Source of the DNA: a bacterium
Lineage (GTDB): Bacteria > Patescibacteriota > Patescibacteriia > 2-12-FULL-60-25
Direction of reading: 5' to 3'
DNA: 16,319 nucleotides
Assembly: GCA_020056125.1 (NCBI GenBank)
Contig: JAGVIJ010000009.1
Location: 1-16,319 of the forward strand
The notes under the pieces were generated by a model that saw only the letters and a program-made list of their open reading frames with translations, searched no databases and was not told where the DNA came from. Position 1 is the stretch's first letter. The number at the start of each line of letters is the position of its first letter. Of this stretch, positions 7,043 to 15,296 are shown one piece after another. Both the position numbers and the translations under genes were made by a program.

Positions 7043-9638
7043 TTTGTTTCAATTTGTAGCTACCGATGAATTCGAGGCCGCGGGACAGACGCAGGCTTTT
7101 GATTTTGGATCCGTGATCAACGATCCCATGTTTATTTTGATCTTGGTGCTGGTGGGCTTGGGGGTCTTGACCTGGGTTATTCTGTTGGTTATCCGGCAAA
7201 TGTATCGCCGCAGCGGCCGCGCCAAAGTGGCGTTCGGTTTGAGCGTCTTATTAGTGCGCGTGCCCAAAGAACAAGTTAAAGATCAAAACAGCAATCAAGC
7301 GCCCAAAAAAATCCAAGAGCTGATCGCGGTCATGGAAACTATTTTTTCCACCCTGGGTTCGCTCAAAGCGCAAAAAGGTTTTACCTCCTGGCTCTTGGGG
7401 CGCGAGGATATATTTTCCTTTGAAATCATCTCGCACAAAGACAAGATTTCTTTTTACGTGGCCACGCCGCACCTGCATCGCGATTTTATCGAAGAGCAAA
7501 TCCATGCTCAATATCCGGACGCGCAAATCGATGAGGTGCCGGATTACAACGCCTTCAGCCCCACAGGCGTGGTTTTGGGCAGTTATTTAACGTTGCGGCG
7601 TGAAAATGCTTTTGCCATTAAAACCTATGCCAAACTGGAATCCGATCCGTTAAATTCTTTGACCAATGCTTTATCCAAAGTTACGGGAGAGGATGGAGCG
7701 GCCGTGCAATATATCGTGCGCAGCGCCCGACGAAACTGGCGGCGCAATGGCCTGCGCATTGCACGCGCCATGCAACAGGGCAAAAAGTTAAGCGATGTGG
7801 GCGGCGGCACTTTTCTCAAGAGCATGGGCAAGGAGTTCAAAACCGCGCTGGCTTCGCCTCAAAAAGACGATCAAAAACCCAAGGAGGCGTATCGTTTGTC
7901 TCCGCTGGAAGAGGAGATGGTCAAGGGCTTGGAGGAAAAGGCCTCCAAAGCCGGTTTGGAGGTGAATCTCCGCATCGTGGTTTCAGCCAGCGACCCAAGC
8001 CGCGCGCAACGCTACCTGAACGATATTTTGGGCGCTTACGGTCAACACAACATTTATGAATACGGAAATTCGTTTGTTAAGGCTTCGCCGCGCTGGCAAA
8101 ATTTGATCATTCGCCATTTTATTTATCGCCACTTTGATCCGCGTTACAGCATGGTTCTGAACGCCGAAGAGATGGCCTCGCTCTATCATTTACCTTTGCC
8201 CACCACTGAAACGCCAAAAATCAATTGGCTTTTGGCGCGCCGCGCTTTGCCGCCCACCAATATTCCGCAAGAGGGCATTGTGTTGGGGCATTCAGAATAT
8301 CGCGGCCAGGATTATGTTATCCGTATGAAACCGGGTGATCGGCGGCGCCACACTTATGTCATTGGTAAATCTGGCTCGGGCAAGAGCGAATTCATGAAGA
8401 GTTTGGCCAAACAAGATATTGAAGAAGGTCGTGGAGTTTGTATTGTGGATCCGCATGGAGATTTTGCCGAAGATTGTCTTTCGTTCGTGCCCAAAGAGCG
8501 AGCCGAGGACGTGATTTATTTTAACCCGGGCGATGTGGAGCGGCCCATGGGTGTGAACATGATGGAATACGATCCTAAATATCCGGAACAAAAAACCTTT
8601 GTGATCAACGAGATGATCAAGATTTTTGACAAGTTGTATGATCTCAAATCCACGGGCGGCCCCATGTTCGAACAATACATGCGCAATGCCATGCAGTTGG
8701 TCATGGATCATCCTGAATCCGGCAGTACGCTCATGGAGATTCCAAAAGTTTTATCTGATCCGAAATTTCGCGCCATGAAAATATCCAAGTGCACCACACA
8801 GGTGGTCAAAGATTTTTGGACCAAAGAGGCTGAAAAGGCCGGGGGTGAAGCATCGCTCGCCAACATGGTGCCTTACATCACTTCAAAACTCACGCCGTTT
8901 ATTGCAAACGATGTGATGCGGCCGATTATCGCCCAGCAAAAAAGCGCGTTTAATATGCGACAGGTTATGGATGAAGGCAAGATTCTTATCTTGAATTTGG
9001 CCAAGGGCAAACTCGGAGACATGAATGCTTATCTCTTGGGCATGGTCATGGTGGGCAAGATTTTGATGGCCGCGTTGTCGCGCGTGGATATGGATCCGAC
9101 CGGTAGAAAAGATTTTTATTTATACATCGATGAGTTCCAAAATTTCTTGACTGATTCCATTTCTTCCATTTTGTCCGAGGCGCGCAAATACGGTTTGGAT
9201 CTGGTTATCGCCCATCAATTTATCGGCCAGCTGGCTTCAACCGAACGCGACAAACTGATTCGCGATTCAATCTTTGGCAACGTGGGCACTATGATAGCCT
9301 TTCGCGTTGGGCCTGAAGATGCGGAATTTTTGGTCAAAGAATTTGCGCCTGTATTTGGCCCGTATGATTTAATGAACGTTGAGGCTTTTACCTGTAACGC
9401 CAAAATTCTAATTGATAATACCGCGTCTCGGCCATTCAACATGAAGCCGTATCGCGCCCTGCCGCCGGATAGCAAAGAGCTGACAGACGCGATCAGAGAG
9501 TTGTCGCGTTTCAAGTTTGGACGCAAGCGCGAGTTGGTTGAAGCTGAAATTCTAGAGCGTTCCGCGTTTACCGTTGAAGAAGATAACGAAGATGCCGAGG
9601 AAGAATCCGCGCCTAAAACCGACGAATCAGCGAGCTAG
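7035..9638 (+). CDS. Membrane-anchored VirD4/TraG-like (HerA-FtsK superfamily) ATPase
   Basis: An 867-aa P-loop ATPase related to type IV secretion coupling proteins and VirB4-type ATPases. One transmembrane helix lies near the N-terminus (about residues 32-55), followed by a basic cytoplasmic segment. A long middle domain (about 60-430) has no motif I can name. The motor domain has Walker A GKSGSGKS (444-451), CIVDPHGDF (469-477), and a Walker B-type FYLYIDEFQNF (about 693-703) followed by ARKYGLDLVIAHQ. The tail is acidic (EEDNEDAEEESAP). Family knowledge predicts a hexameric ring moving DNA or protein across the membrane. No relaxase, VirB6/8/9/10 or pilin gene is nearby, so this is not a visible conjugative element. 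It overlaps the preceding gene by 8 nt. A lone copy could serve DNA uptake, export or a CPR-specific process. Confidence 0.92.
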   Translation: MFNLFQFVATDEFEAAGQTQAFDFGSVINDPMFILILVLVGLGVLTWVILLVIRQMYRRSGRAKVAFGLSVLLVRVPKEQVKDQNSNQAPKKIQELIAVMETIFSTLGSLKAQKGFTSWLLGREDIFSFEIISHKDKISFYVATPHLHRDFIEEQIHAQYPDAQIDEVPDYNAFSPTGVVLGSYLTLRRENAFAIKTYAKLESDPLNSLTNALSKVTGEDGAAVQYIVRSARRNWRRNGLRIARAMQQGKKLSDVGGGTFLKSMGKEFKTALASPQKDDQKPKEAYRLSPLEEEMVKGLEEKASKAGLEVNLRIVVSASDPSRAQRYLNDILGAYGQHNIYEYGNSFVKASPRWQNLIIRHFIYRHFDPRYSMVLNAEEMASLYHLPLPTTETPKINWLLARRALPPTNIPQEGIVLGHSEYRGQDYVIRMKPGDRRRHTYVIGKSGSGKSEFMKSLAKQDIEEGRGVCIVDPHGDFAEDCLSFVPKERAEDVIYFNPGDVERPMGVNMMEYDPKYPEQKTFVINEMIKIFDKLYDLKSTGGPMFEQYMRNAMQLVMDHPESGSTLMEIPKVLSDPKFRAMKISKCTTQVVKDFWTKEAEKAGGEASLANMVPYITSKLTPFIANDVMRPIIAQQKSAFNMRQVMDEGKILILNLAKGKLGDMNAYLLGMVMVGKILMAALSRVDMDPTGRKDFYLYIDEFQNFLTDSISSILSEARKYGLDLVIAHQFIGQLASTERDKLIRDSIFGNVGTMIAFRVGPEDAEFLVKEFAPVFGPYDLMNVEAFTCNAKILIDNTASRPFNMKPYRALPPDSKELTDAIRELSRFKFGRKRELVEAEILERSAFTVEEDNEDAEEESAPKTDESAS

Positions 9639-9714
9639 TGAATGATTTGAACTATTCTCGAGATGTTGTTAAGCTAGCATCAATAAAATTAGCCTTTAAA
9701 CGGGCATCGGAAAT

Positions 9715-10305
9715 ATGAGTGAAAACAAAAACGGCCAGGCCAATGATAAAGTGGCGATCAGCGCAGTTGAGACAAAATTTGTTTTGGCTAAAAAGTTGAT
9801 TGCGCGCTTGCGCGAGGAATTGGATAATTTGGAGCGCCTGCTGTTGAGTGAGGCAGAACCGGCAGAATTGGAAGAGGATTATAAAAAACAAATTGAGGAA
9901 AATCGCGAGGCCATCTCCTCGGGTTATGATCATCGCATTGTAGAGGGCGTGTTCGACGGCCAGCAAATGGTTGGTTCTGACGGCCGCATGTACACAGTGC
10001 CGCAAAATTACGCTTCCAAATCCAAGTTAGTGGAAGGGGATATTTTAAAATTGACCATCCAGCCCAACGGCGGATTTTTATTTAAACAAATCGGTCCGAT
10101 CGAACGCGAGCGCTTGGTTGGGTTGTTGATTAAAGATGACAACACCGAAGAGTGGAAAGTGGTAGCTGAAGGTAAAAAATATTTTGTGATTCCGGCGTCG
10201 GTATCGTATTTCAAAGGACAGCCCGGCGACAGCGCAGTGATTTTGATTCCCAAGGCCGCGCCCTCCAAATGGGCAGCTATCGAAAATATCATCAAGCAGG
10301 AATAA
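9715..10305 (+). CDS. Coiled-coil plus beta-domain protein, CPR-type conserved hypothetical
   Basis: A 196-aa soluble protein. Residues about 18-65 form a charged coiled coil (LIARLREELDNLERLLL). The rest looks beta-rich, with a conserved-looking core RIVEGVFDGQQMVGSDGRMY followed by TVPQNYASKSKLVEGDILKLTI, then IGPIERERLVGLL and GDSAVILIP. From memory, proteins with this core are common in Parcubacteria-like genomes and often carry a doubtful L7/L12 label; nothing here looks like L7/L12. The coiled coil followed by a small beta domain resembles the N-terminal region of proteasome-activating ATPases or a GreA-like layout, but no ATPase domain or GreA motif is present. It stands alone between the ATPase operon and the REP-like element. 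The ATG at 9715 has no strong Shine-Dalgarno. Confidence 0.85.
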   Translation: MSENKNGQANDKVAISAVETKFVLAKKLIARLREELDNLERLLLSEAEPAELEEDYKKQIEENREAISSGYDHRIVEGVFDGQQMVGSDGRMYTVPQNYASKSKLVEGDILKLTIQPNGGFLFKQIGPIERERLVGLLIKDDNTEEWKVVAEGKKYFVIPASVSYFKGQPGDSAVILIPKAAPSKWAAIENIIKQE

Positions 10306-10324
10306 ACCGCAGCCGAGATTAAAC

Positions 10325-10397
10325 CGGTAGCCGCAGGCTTTAGCCTGCGTTTTGTTTCCAAAGATTTTAAAGCGCACCCTAAAGGGTGCGGCTACCG
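10325..10397. repeat. REP-like nested palindrome (two hairpins inside a long inverted repeat)
   Basis: Outer arms CGGTAGCCGCA (10325-10335) and TGCGGCTACCG (10387-10397) are perfect 11-bp inverted repeats. Inside are two compact hairpins: CGCAGGC-TTTA-GCCTGCG (10332-10349) and CGCACCC-TAAA-GGGTGCG (10373-10390), separated by a T/A-rich spacer. This matches the paired-REP (BIME-like) style of intergenic element known to be mobilised by IS200-like REP transposases in other bacteria. No such transposase is in the window. It could also act as a transcription barrier between the two plus-strand genes. Confidence 0.85.
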
Positions 10398-10458
10398 ATC
10401 GCTACGAACTACGGATATTGTTGCGCAACCCCATCCCATAAGTTAAGCTTCTCAAATT

Positions 10459-12012
10459 ATGCAATTGAGCCGTCGTTATCGACCCAAAAATTTTAGCGCG
10501 GTGGTGGGCCAGCCAACCATCAAAGAAACCCTGCGCCGCGAAGTGGCGGCCGGCGTGCTCGGGCACGCCTATCTTTTTTCCGGTCCGCGCGGTATCGGCA
10601 AAACCACTTTGGCGCGCATCTTTGCCAAGGCGCTGAATTGTCTGCACCCGCAAGACGGCGAGCCTTGCAATGCCTGCGAAGTTTGCGCGGAGATTGATAA
10701 CGGCCAGGCTTTGGATATTATAGAAATGGACGCGGCCTCGCATACCCAAGTGGATAATGTGCGTGAAAATATCATTGAACACGTGCGCTTTGCTCCGGCG
10801 CATTTTAAATTCAAAGTGTATATTTTGGATGAGGCGCACATGCTCTCCACATCGTCTTGGAACGCTCTGCTCAAAACTTTGGAAGAACCGCCGGCGTACG
10901 CGATTTTTATCCTAGCCACCACTGAATTGCACAAAGTGCCGGCCACTATCATCTCGCGCTGTCAGCGTTTTGATTTCAAGCGCATTGCCGAGGCTGAATT
11001 AAGACAACGTTTATTACAGCTAGCCAAGAGCGAACAGGTGGAAATTGCGCCCGAGGTTGTAGCTTCCATCATCCGCTATGCCGAGGGTTGCATGCGCGAT
11101 GCGGAAACTCTGCTGGATCAACTCTTGGTTTTGGGCGAAGAACATATTACCGCCGAGGTGGCATCGCTCGTCATCCCATTGTCTCGTTTGCCGCTGGCTG
11201 CTGAATTGCTCCAAGTCTGTGCCGAGCGAAATTTAAATCCGGCGCTCAAAGCCGTGGAGCGTTTGGAAGAGCAGGGCGTGCCGCTCATTACTTTGTTTGA
11301 TGATTTGATTCAGGCTGTGCGCAAACTCCTGCTGGCCGCAGATGATCAAGATTTTGTACAAACGCTCGCTGTGGGCGATACGGGCGAACGCTTGTTAGCC
11401 GAGTTAACCGGTAAATTTTCACCGGCTGAATTGAACGATATGGCGCTTCTCTTTATGGAACGTCGACGTGATGCCAAACAGGGGATTGATCCGCGTTTTG
11501 CTTTGGAACTCGCGGTTGCGGCTCTGGCTCTGGGTTTATTGCCGCATTCAGCGCCCGCAGGGAAAAGCGTTTCAGTTTCAGCGCCAGTGTCAGTACCAGT
11601 ACCAATGCCTGCGCACGCGCCCGTGGCAATTCAAACACCGGCCAAAAAACCCGTAGAGCGTCCAGTGACGAACGGAGCCTTATCCGCAGAGCTGGTGCGA
11701 GGGAAGTGGAGCGCCTTAATCAACGCGGTGAGTGAAAATAACACATCGCTCGCCATCATGCTAAAAACTTGCGAGGTAGCTGATGTAACAGCGCCGACCA
11801 TCACTTTGCGTTTTTCCTTTCCCTTCCACAAAGCCAAAGTTTTGGATGATATAAAAAATCGAAATTTGATTCAAACTATTTTTCAAAAAGTTTTGGGCGT
11901 GGAAAAAGTTTCACTCGAGGCCGTGATGAGTGAGGCTTCACCGCCGCCTAATTTGGTAAATAAAATCATTGGCCAGTTCGGTGGAGTTGAAGTAAGCGGT
12001 GAGAAAAATTAA
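10459..12012 (+). CDS. dnaX: DNA polymerase III subunit gamma/tau
   Basis: Clamp-loader ATPase that assembles the sliding clamp on primed DNA at the replication fork. The 517-aa protein has RRYRPKNFSAVVGQ at the start, Walker A GPRGIGKT (42-49), the DnaX zinc module C61, C70, C73, C76, Walker B/DEAH (124-127), sensor-1 region ATTELHKVPATI and the SRC arginine-finger motif (166-168). Helical domains II and III follow. After a Val/Pro/Ala linker (about 370-400) there is a short tau-like C-terminal domain (about 410-500). It is shorter than E. coli tau (643 aa). I see no convincing frameshift signal for making gamma. The gene follows the REP-like element and has no recognisable strong promoter. 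The stop lies 1 bp from the convergent gene's end. Confidence 0.98.
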   Translation: MQLSRRYRPKNFSAVVGQPTIKETLRREVAAGVLGHAYLFSGPRGIGKTTLARIFAKALNCLHPQDGEPCNACEVCAEIDNGQALDIIEMDAASHTQVDNVRENIIEHVRFAPAHFKFKVYILDEAHMLSTSSWNALLKTLEEPPAYAIFILATTELHKVPATIISRCQRFDFKRIAEAELRQRLLQLAKSEQVEIAPEVVASIIRYAEGCMRDAETLLDQLLVLGEEHITAEVASLVIPLSRLPLAAELLQVCAERNLNPALKAVERLEEQGVPLITLFDDLIQAVRKLLLAADDQDFVQTLAVGDTGERLLAELTGKFSPAELNDMALLFMERRRDAKQGIDPRFALELAVAALALGLLPHSAPAGKSVSVSAPVSVPVPMPAHAPVAIQTPAKKPVERPVTNGALSAELVRGKWSALINAVSENNTSLAIMLKTCEVADVTAPTITLRFSFPFHKAKVLDDIKNRNLIQTIFQKVLGVEKVSLEAVMSEASPPPNLVNKIIGQFGGVEVSGEKN

Positions 12013-12013
12013 A

Positions 12014-13732
12014 TCAGCCAGTAGCCCTGGGATGGGCTTTAAGGTGGTCAATTAATTTTTGCAATTTAGATCCGGCTTGGCAATTTTTAGCCAACCACTT
12101 TTTGGCTTTTGACTCGGTCATTTTTGGATCTTCGTACAAAGCGATGACCGCTTTAGCGTTGTCTTCCAAATACTTAAAGAAAAGCGCGTGATCTTTCACG
12201 TAAATTTTAGAGCCGGGAAATTTTGCGATGCCCTTCTCAAACAATCCATTCAGCACAAACACTGCGGCTTTAAAGTATTCATCATCAGGATCGCTGTTTT
12301 CAATCACTTGCAAAGGCATGCAAATAGTGGCGCTGACATATTGGTCTTCCGTGCAACCCATTTTTTTGGCATCAATCATTTTTTTAGCCAGGCCGCGATA
12401 GATTGATTCAGCCGTGATCTCGGCAATAACTGATTCCGGTCCCGCGCCCAGGCGTTTGGCCTCCGGCGTCTCAGTCGGATAAACCGAATGAGATAGTTCA
12501 TGCATGATGGTATCGGTGCGCGAGATTTCTTCGATCTTTTGAGCCGGAGTTGCGGCAAAAGTATTTTTTGGAGCATCCACCAGAGGCAGGAAATTTTTTA
12601 AATTTGTATCATAAGCCCGAATCTGTTCATCTAAATATAATGCGATCACCGGCTCTTCTTGAGCCACTGCATTAAATGTAATTCCAACTCCATACGAGCC
12701 GATGGCGATATAGCTCCGCACTTTTTTGTCCCGCAAGTTCTCTGAAAATTGTCCCGCGCCCAATGCGGCTAAGTTATCAGCCAGAGCGCCTTGAACCGAC
12801 CGAAAATTATTTTCTTGCGCTTTTGATTCAGGCGTTCTTAAGACCACTCGCAATTCCGGATCAAGATACGGAGGCTTATAGTATCCTTCAGAAGGCGGCA
12901 CGATAATGATTGGAAAATCAGAAAATACCAACTGGCTGTAGGCTTCCTCTGCTTTTTTGTGTAGCGTTCGCGCTTCCTCCGGATCTGTTTCAGCAAAAAA
13001 ATCCGCCAAGTATTTTAGATATTCCTTAAATTTTTCCGCCTCGGGCTCGTTTTTCCATGCCCCATCTTGTTTCGCGATGTTAGTTAGTCTGCGTGAAATA
13101 AATCCGGTTTCTTGCGGGAATAATTCGCGAAGGGTATGTGGCTTGCCATCTTGGCCGAGCGGAGCAACCGGCGAAGCATCTTCCGGCGGCTTGGGCGCGA
13201 GTTGCGAGTAAGCTAAAAAGCGTATAAACAGGGGATCGGATTTTACGGCCGCATCCAAGCAATCCATGGTTAATTGGCGCAGGTTGGACGACAACCCTAA
13301 TTTTTGCAAATCATTTTCACTGGCTTTTTCTAAAGTCTTCCGATAGATTCGAGTTTCGATTTTTCGCGTCAGGTGCGCCAAAACCGCTAATAATACTTCT
13401 CGCCTGGTGTCGCCAACCTCTTCGCCCAATTCTTCAAACCAACCATTGCTTAGCGCATTGAGCATTTGAGGAGCGGACAAATCTTCGATCGAAGGTATCT
13501 TGGCTTTAATGGTTGGGAATTTGGATAAGACGTATTCTCGCACCACTGCTCTGATTTTATCTGAAAGTTCCAACCCCGAATTCCATGTGCCAATCTGCTC
13601 ATGCAAATCCTTCCAATTAATCCTCTGACCATCCGGACCAGTTTCCGATCCGAGTAAGGCCAGGGTCTCGTTCATGCCTCTTAGACGAGGTTTGGCTGGA
13701 ATAGGTTTTTCTGTGGGGAACATTTTTTCCAT
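12014..13732 (-). CDS. Large hypothetical protein with HExxH metallopeptidase motif
   Basis: A soluble protein of about 572 aa with no signal peptide or membrane segment. The N-terminal half is helical and charged. About residues 265-375 hold beta-like segments (FPIIIVPPSEGYYKPPYLDP, VRSYIAIGSYGVGITFNA, EPVIALYLDE). Then comes IMHELSHSVYP with H411, E412, H415, the HExxH zinc-peptidase signature. A downstream AEITAES places E438 or E442 as a candidate third ligand, as in gluzincins; the E-x-x-x-E style loosely recalls the dipeptidyl-peptidase III (M49) motif EECRAE, but the spacing is shorter. Peptidase activity is inferred, not shown. The ATG at 13732 is preferred; an upstream TTG at 13750 overlaps the permease stop (TTGA) and would add six residues (MILILI). 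It is the last gene of the ABC exporter unit. Confidence 0.85.
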   Translation of the reverse strand: MEKMFPTEKPIPAKPRLRGMNETLALLGSETGPDGQRINWKDLHEQIGTWNSGLELSDKIRAVVREYVLSKFPTIKAKIPSIEDLSAPQMLNALSNGWFEELGEEVGDTRREVLLAVLAHLTRKIETRIYRKTLEKASENDLQKLGLSSNLRQLTMDCLDAAVKSDPLFIRFLAYSQLAPKPPEDASPVAPLGQDGKPHTLRELFPQETGFISRRLTNIAKQDGAWKNEPEAEKFKEYLKYLADFFAETDPEEARTLHKKAEEAYSQLVFSDFPIIIVPPSEGYYKPPYLDPELRVVLRTPESKAQENNFRSVQGALADNLAALGAGQFSENLRDKKVRSYIAIGSYGVGITFNAVAQEEPVIALYLDEQIRAYDTNLKNFLPLVDAPKNTFAATPAQKIEEISRTDTIMHELSHSVYPTETPEAKRLGAGPESVIAEITAESIYRGLAKKMIDAKKMGCTEDQYVSATICMPLQVIENSDPDDEYFKAAVFVLNGLFEKGIAKFPGSKIYVKDHALFFKYLEDNAKAVIALYEDPKMTESKAKKWLAKNCQAGSKLQKLIDHLKAHPRATG

Positions 13733-13746
13733 AATCAAAATCAAAA

Positions 13747-14493
13747 TCAAATTTCAATCTTAGAAAACAAAAAACTGCCGATTACTAAGACGATAACGGT
13801 GAGCAAACCTAAGACCGAAAAATCGGTTAGTAGTCCAAAATGCGCGCCGCCGATCAAGGTGCCGCGCAAACCATCCACGCCGTAAGACAGGGGATTCACG
13901 CTCGCGATGGCCATCACGGCTTTGGGTAACCCTTGGAGCGGGAACAAGGCGCCTGAAAGGAAAAATAGAGGCATGAGCAAAAAATTCATGATGCGCTGAA
14001 AGCCTTGCATATCCTCCAAAACTGATGCGATGGCTGTGCCCAGAGCTGTAAAAAACAACGCAATCAACGCCATAAACACCAAGGTCAGCGGCAAAAAATA
14101 GATATTCTCCGGTCTGAATCCCACGATTAAAGATATTAACAGCACGATCAATCCTTGCAGTATGGCGACCGTGCCTCCGCCCAAAGTTCTACCCACCATG
14201 ATTTTCAAGCGCGACACCGGCGCCACCAGCGTCTCTTTTAAAAATCCGAATTGCTTATCCCAAATAATTTCAATGCCGGAAAACACGGCGGTGAACAGAA
14301 TGCCCATGGAGATGATGCCGGGCGCCAAAAATTGAATGTAATTCCCTCCGCCGGCTTTTTGGTAAATGGGTCCAAAGCCATAACCCAAGGCCAGCAATAA
14401 TAAAAGCGGTTGGCCCAGCGAACCCATGATTCTGGAACGCGAGCGAAAATATCTTTTGATCTGGCGCAACCAGAGGATGTAAATTATCTGCAT
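13747..14493 (-). CDS. ABC-2 type transporter permease
   Basis: A 248-aa membrane subunit of an ABC exporter. There are six predicted transmembrane segments (about residues 26-43, 56-78, 104-125, 133-157, 165-186 and 224-244). An amphipathic cytoplasmic loop (FGFLKETLVAPVSRLKIMVG, about 82-101) carries the EXXXXP-type ABC-2 pattern typical of DrrB/NodJ-like permeases that contact the ATPase. The late segment with NPLSYGVDGLRG is also characteristic of this family. Substrates of relatives include drugs, polysaccharides and lipids; none can be inferred here. The ATG is 10 nt after the ATPase stop and the gene runs straight into the HExxH protein, so all three are probably co-transcribed. The stop TGA lies in a TTGATT triple repeat shared with the next gene's start region. 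Confidence 0.95.
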   Translation of the reverse strand: MQIIYILWLRQIKRYFRSRSRIMGSLGQPLLLLLALGYGFGPIYQKAGGGNYIQFLAPGIISMGILFTAVFSGIEIIWDKQFGFLKETLVAPVSRLKIMVGRTLGGGTVAILQGLIVLLISLIVGFRPENIYFLPLTLVFMALIALFFTALGTAIASVLEDMQGFQRIMNFLLMPLFFLSGALFPLQGLPKAVMAIASVNPLSYGVDGLRGTLIGGAHFGLLTDFSVLGLLTVIVLVIGSFLFSKIEI

Positions 14494-14503
14494 GGTTTTT
14501 AGA

Positions 14504-15289
14504 TTAATGATGGAAGACTCGATGGCGCATTCTCATGCGATCCGCGGCGTTGACTTCTTCCGGACGAATGGTTTTTCCGGTTAAAGCCAAAAAGGCTTCT
14601 TCCAGTGAATTGGTTTTGGTTTGTTGTTTTAATTCCGCCGGAGTTCCCTGCACAATGATCTGGCCATGGTCAATGATCGCGATCTTTTGGGCAATGCGCT
14701 CGGCCTCTTCCATGTAATGCGTGGTGAAGAACACGGTCATCTTTTCCGTGGTATTTAAATTTTGAATGTAACTCCAAATATGATTTCTGGTTTGCGGATC
14801 CAAACCCAAGGTCGGCTCATCCAAAAAAAGTATTTTGGGATGATGCACCAGGCCGCGCGCCACTTCCAATCGGCGTTTCATACCGCCGGAAAAATTTTTT
14901 ACCAAATCATTTTTCCGATCCCACAATTCCACGAACTTCAATAATTCCTCGATCCTCTTGCGCCGCGTGGGTTTGGGCACGCCATAGAGCACGCCGTGCA
15001 ATTCCATGTTTTCCCACGTGGTCAGCTCATCATCCAAGCTGGGATCTTGAAACACAATGCCGAATGAGCGGCGTACCGCATTTTGTTCTTTAGCCGGGTC
15101 GTTGCCATTAATCATCACGCGGCCGCTGGTTGGCTTTAAAAGCGTGGTCAGAATTTTAATGGTGGTGGTTTTGCCCGCGCCATTCGGCCCCAGAAAAGCA
15201 AAAATTTCTCCCTGGCTGACGGAGAAAGAGATTTTATCTACTGCCGTAAAATCACCGAATTTTTTGGTTAAATTCTCAACTTTTATCAC
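14504..15289 (-). CDS. ABC-2 exporter ATP-binding protein
   Basis: A 261-aa ATPase subunit, DrrA/CcmA-like, that powers the adjacent permease. From the GTG start it has Walker A GPNGAGKT (34-41), Q-loop Q81 (IVFQDPSLDDELT), signature FSGGMKRR (133-140), Walker B ILFLDEP (153-159), D-loop GLDP and switch His H191 (TTHYMEEAE). A DrrA-type C-terminal tail includes SLEEAFLALTGK. I chose GTG at 15289 because MIKVENLTKKFG is the usual beginning of this family and a TGCTAAAAT extended -10 lies exactly 7 nt upstream. A TTG at 15310 would add seven residues (MSAKISG), and that region overlaps the promoter. The permease follows after 10 nt. Confidence 0.96.
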   Translation of the reverse strand: MIKVENLTKKFGDFTAVDKISFSVSQGEIFAFLGPNGAGKTTTIKILTTLLKPTSGRVMINGNDPAKEQNAVRRSFGIVFQDPSLDDELTTWENMELHGVLYGVPKPTRRKRIEELLKFVELWDRKNDLVKNFSGGMKRRLEVARGLVHHPKILFLDEPTLGLDPQTRNHIWSYIQNLNTTEKMTVFFTTHYMEEAERIAQKIAIIDHGQIIVQGTPAELKQQTKTNSLEEAFLALTGKTIRPEEVNAADRMRMRHRVFHH

Positions 15290-15296
15290 ACCAGAA

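Noticed and set aside
8292..8711. 139-codon antisense frame opposite the VirD4-like ATPase
   Set aside because: It lies entirely opposite the conserved Walker A region; composition is His/Ile-rich and unlike a protein family.
6506..9638. Conjugative element or integrated plasmid
   Set aside because: No relaxase, other tra/virB genes, integrase, direct repeats or attachment site at the tRNA; base composition matches neighbours.
9647..9675. TTGAAC-N17-TAAGCT as promoter of the 9715 gene (a similar TTGCGC-N17-TAAGCT lies at 10421-10449 before dnaX)
   Set aside because: The -10 matches consensus at only three positions; the recurrence is curious but not convincing.
11571..11640. Val/Pro/Ser low-complexity stretch in dnaX as a tandem repeat array
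   Set aside because: The units are irregular and short; this is the usual flexible linker before the tau-like domain.
11641..11740. Possible -1 frameshift site (six A in CCAAAAAACCC) in dnaX for making gamma
   Set aside because: No A-AAA-AAG heptamer, no stimulatory SD and no strong stem after it; the -1 frame stops about 90 nt later but that alone is not evidence.
12021..12038. AGCCC-TGGGAT-GGGCT hairpin with TTT after dnaX
   Set aside because: Only 5 bp and three T; it lies inside the 3' end of the convergent coding sequence, so chance is likely.
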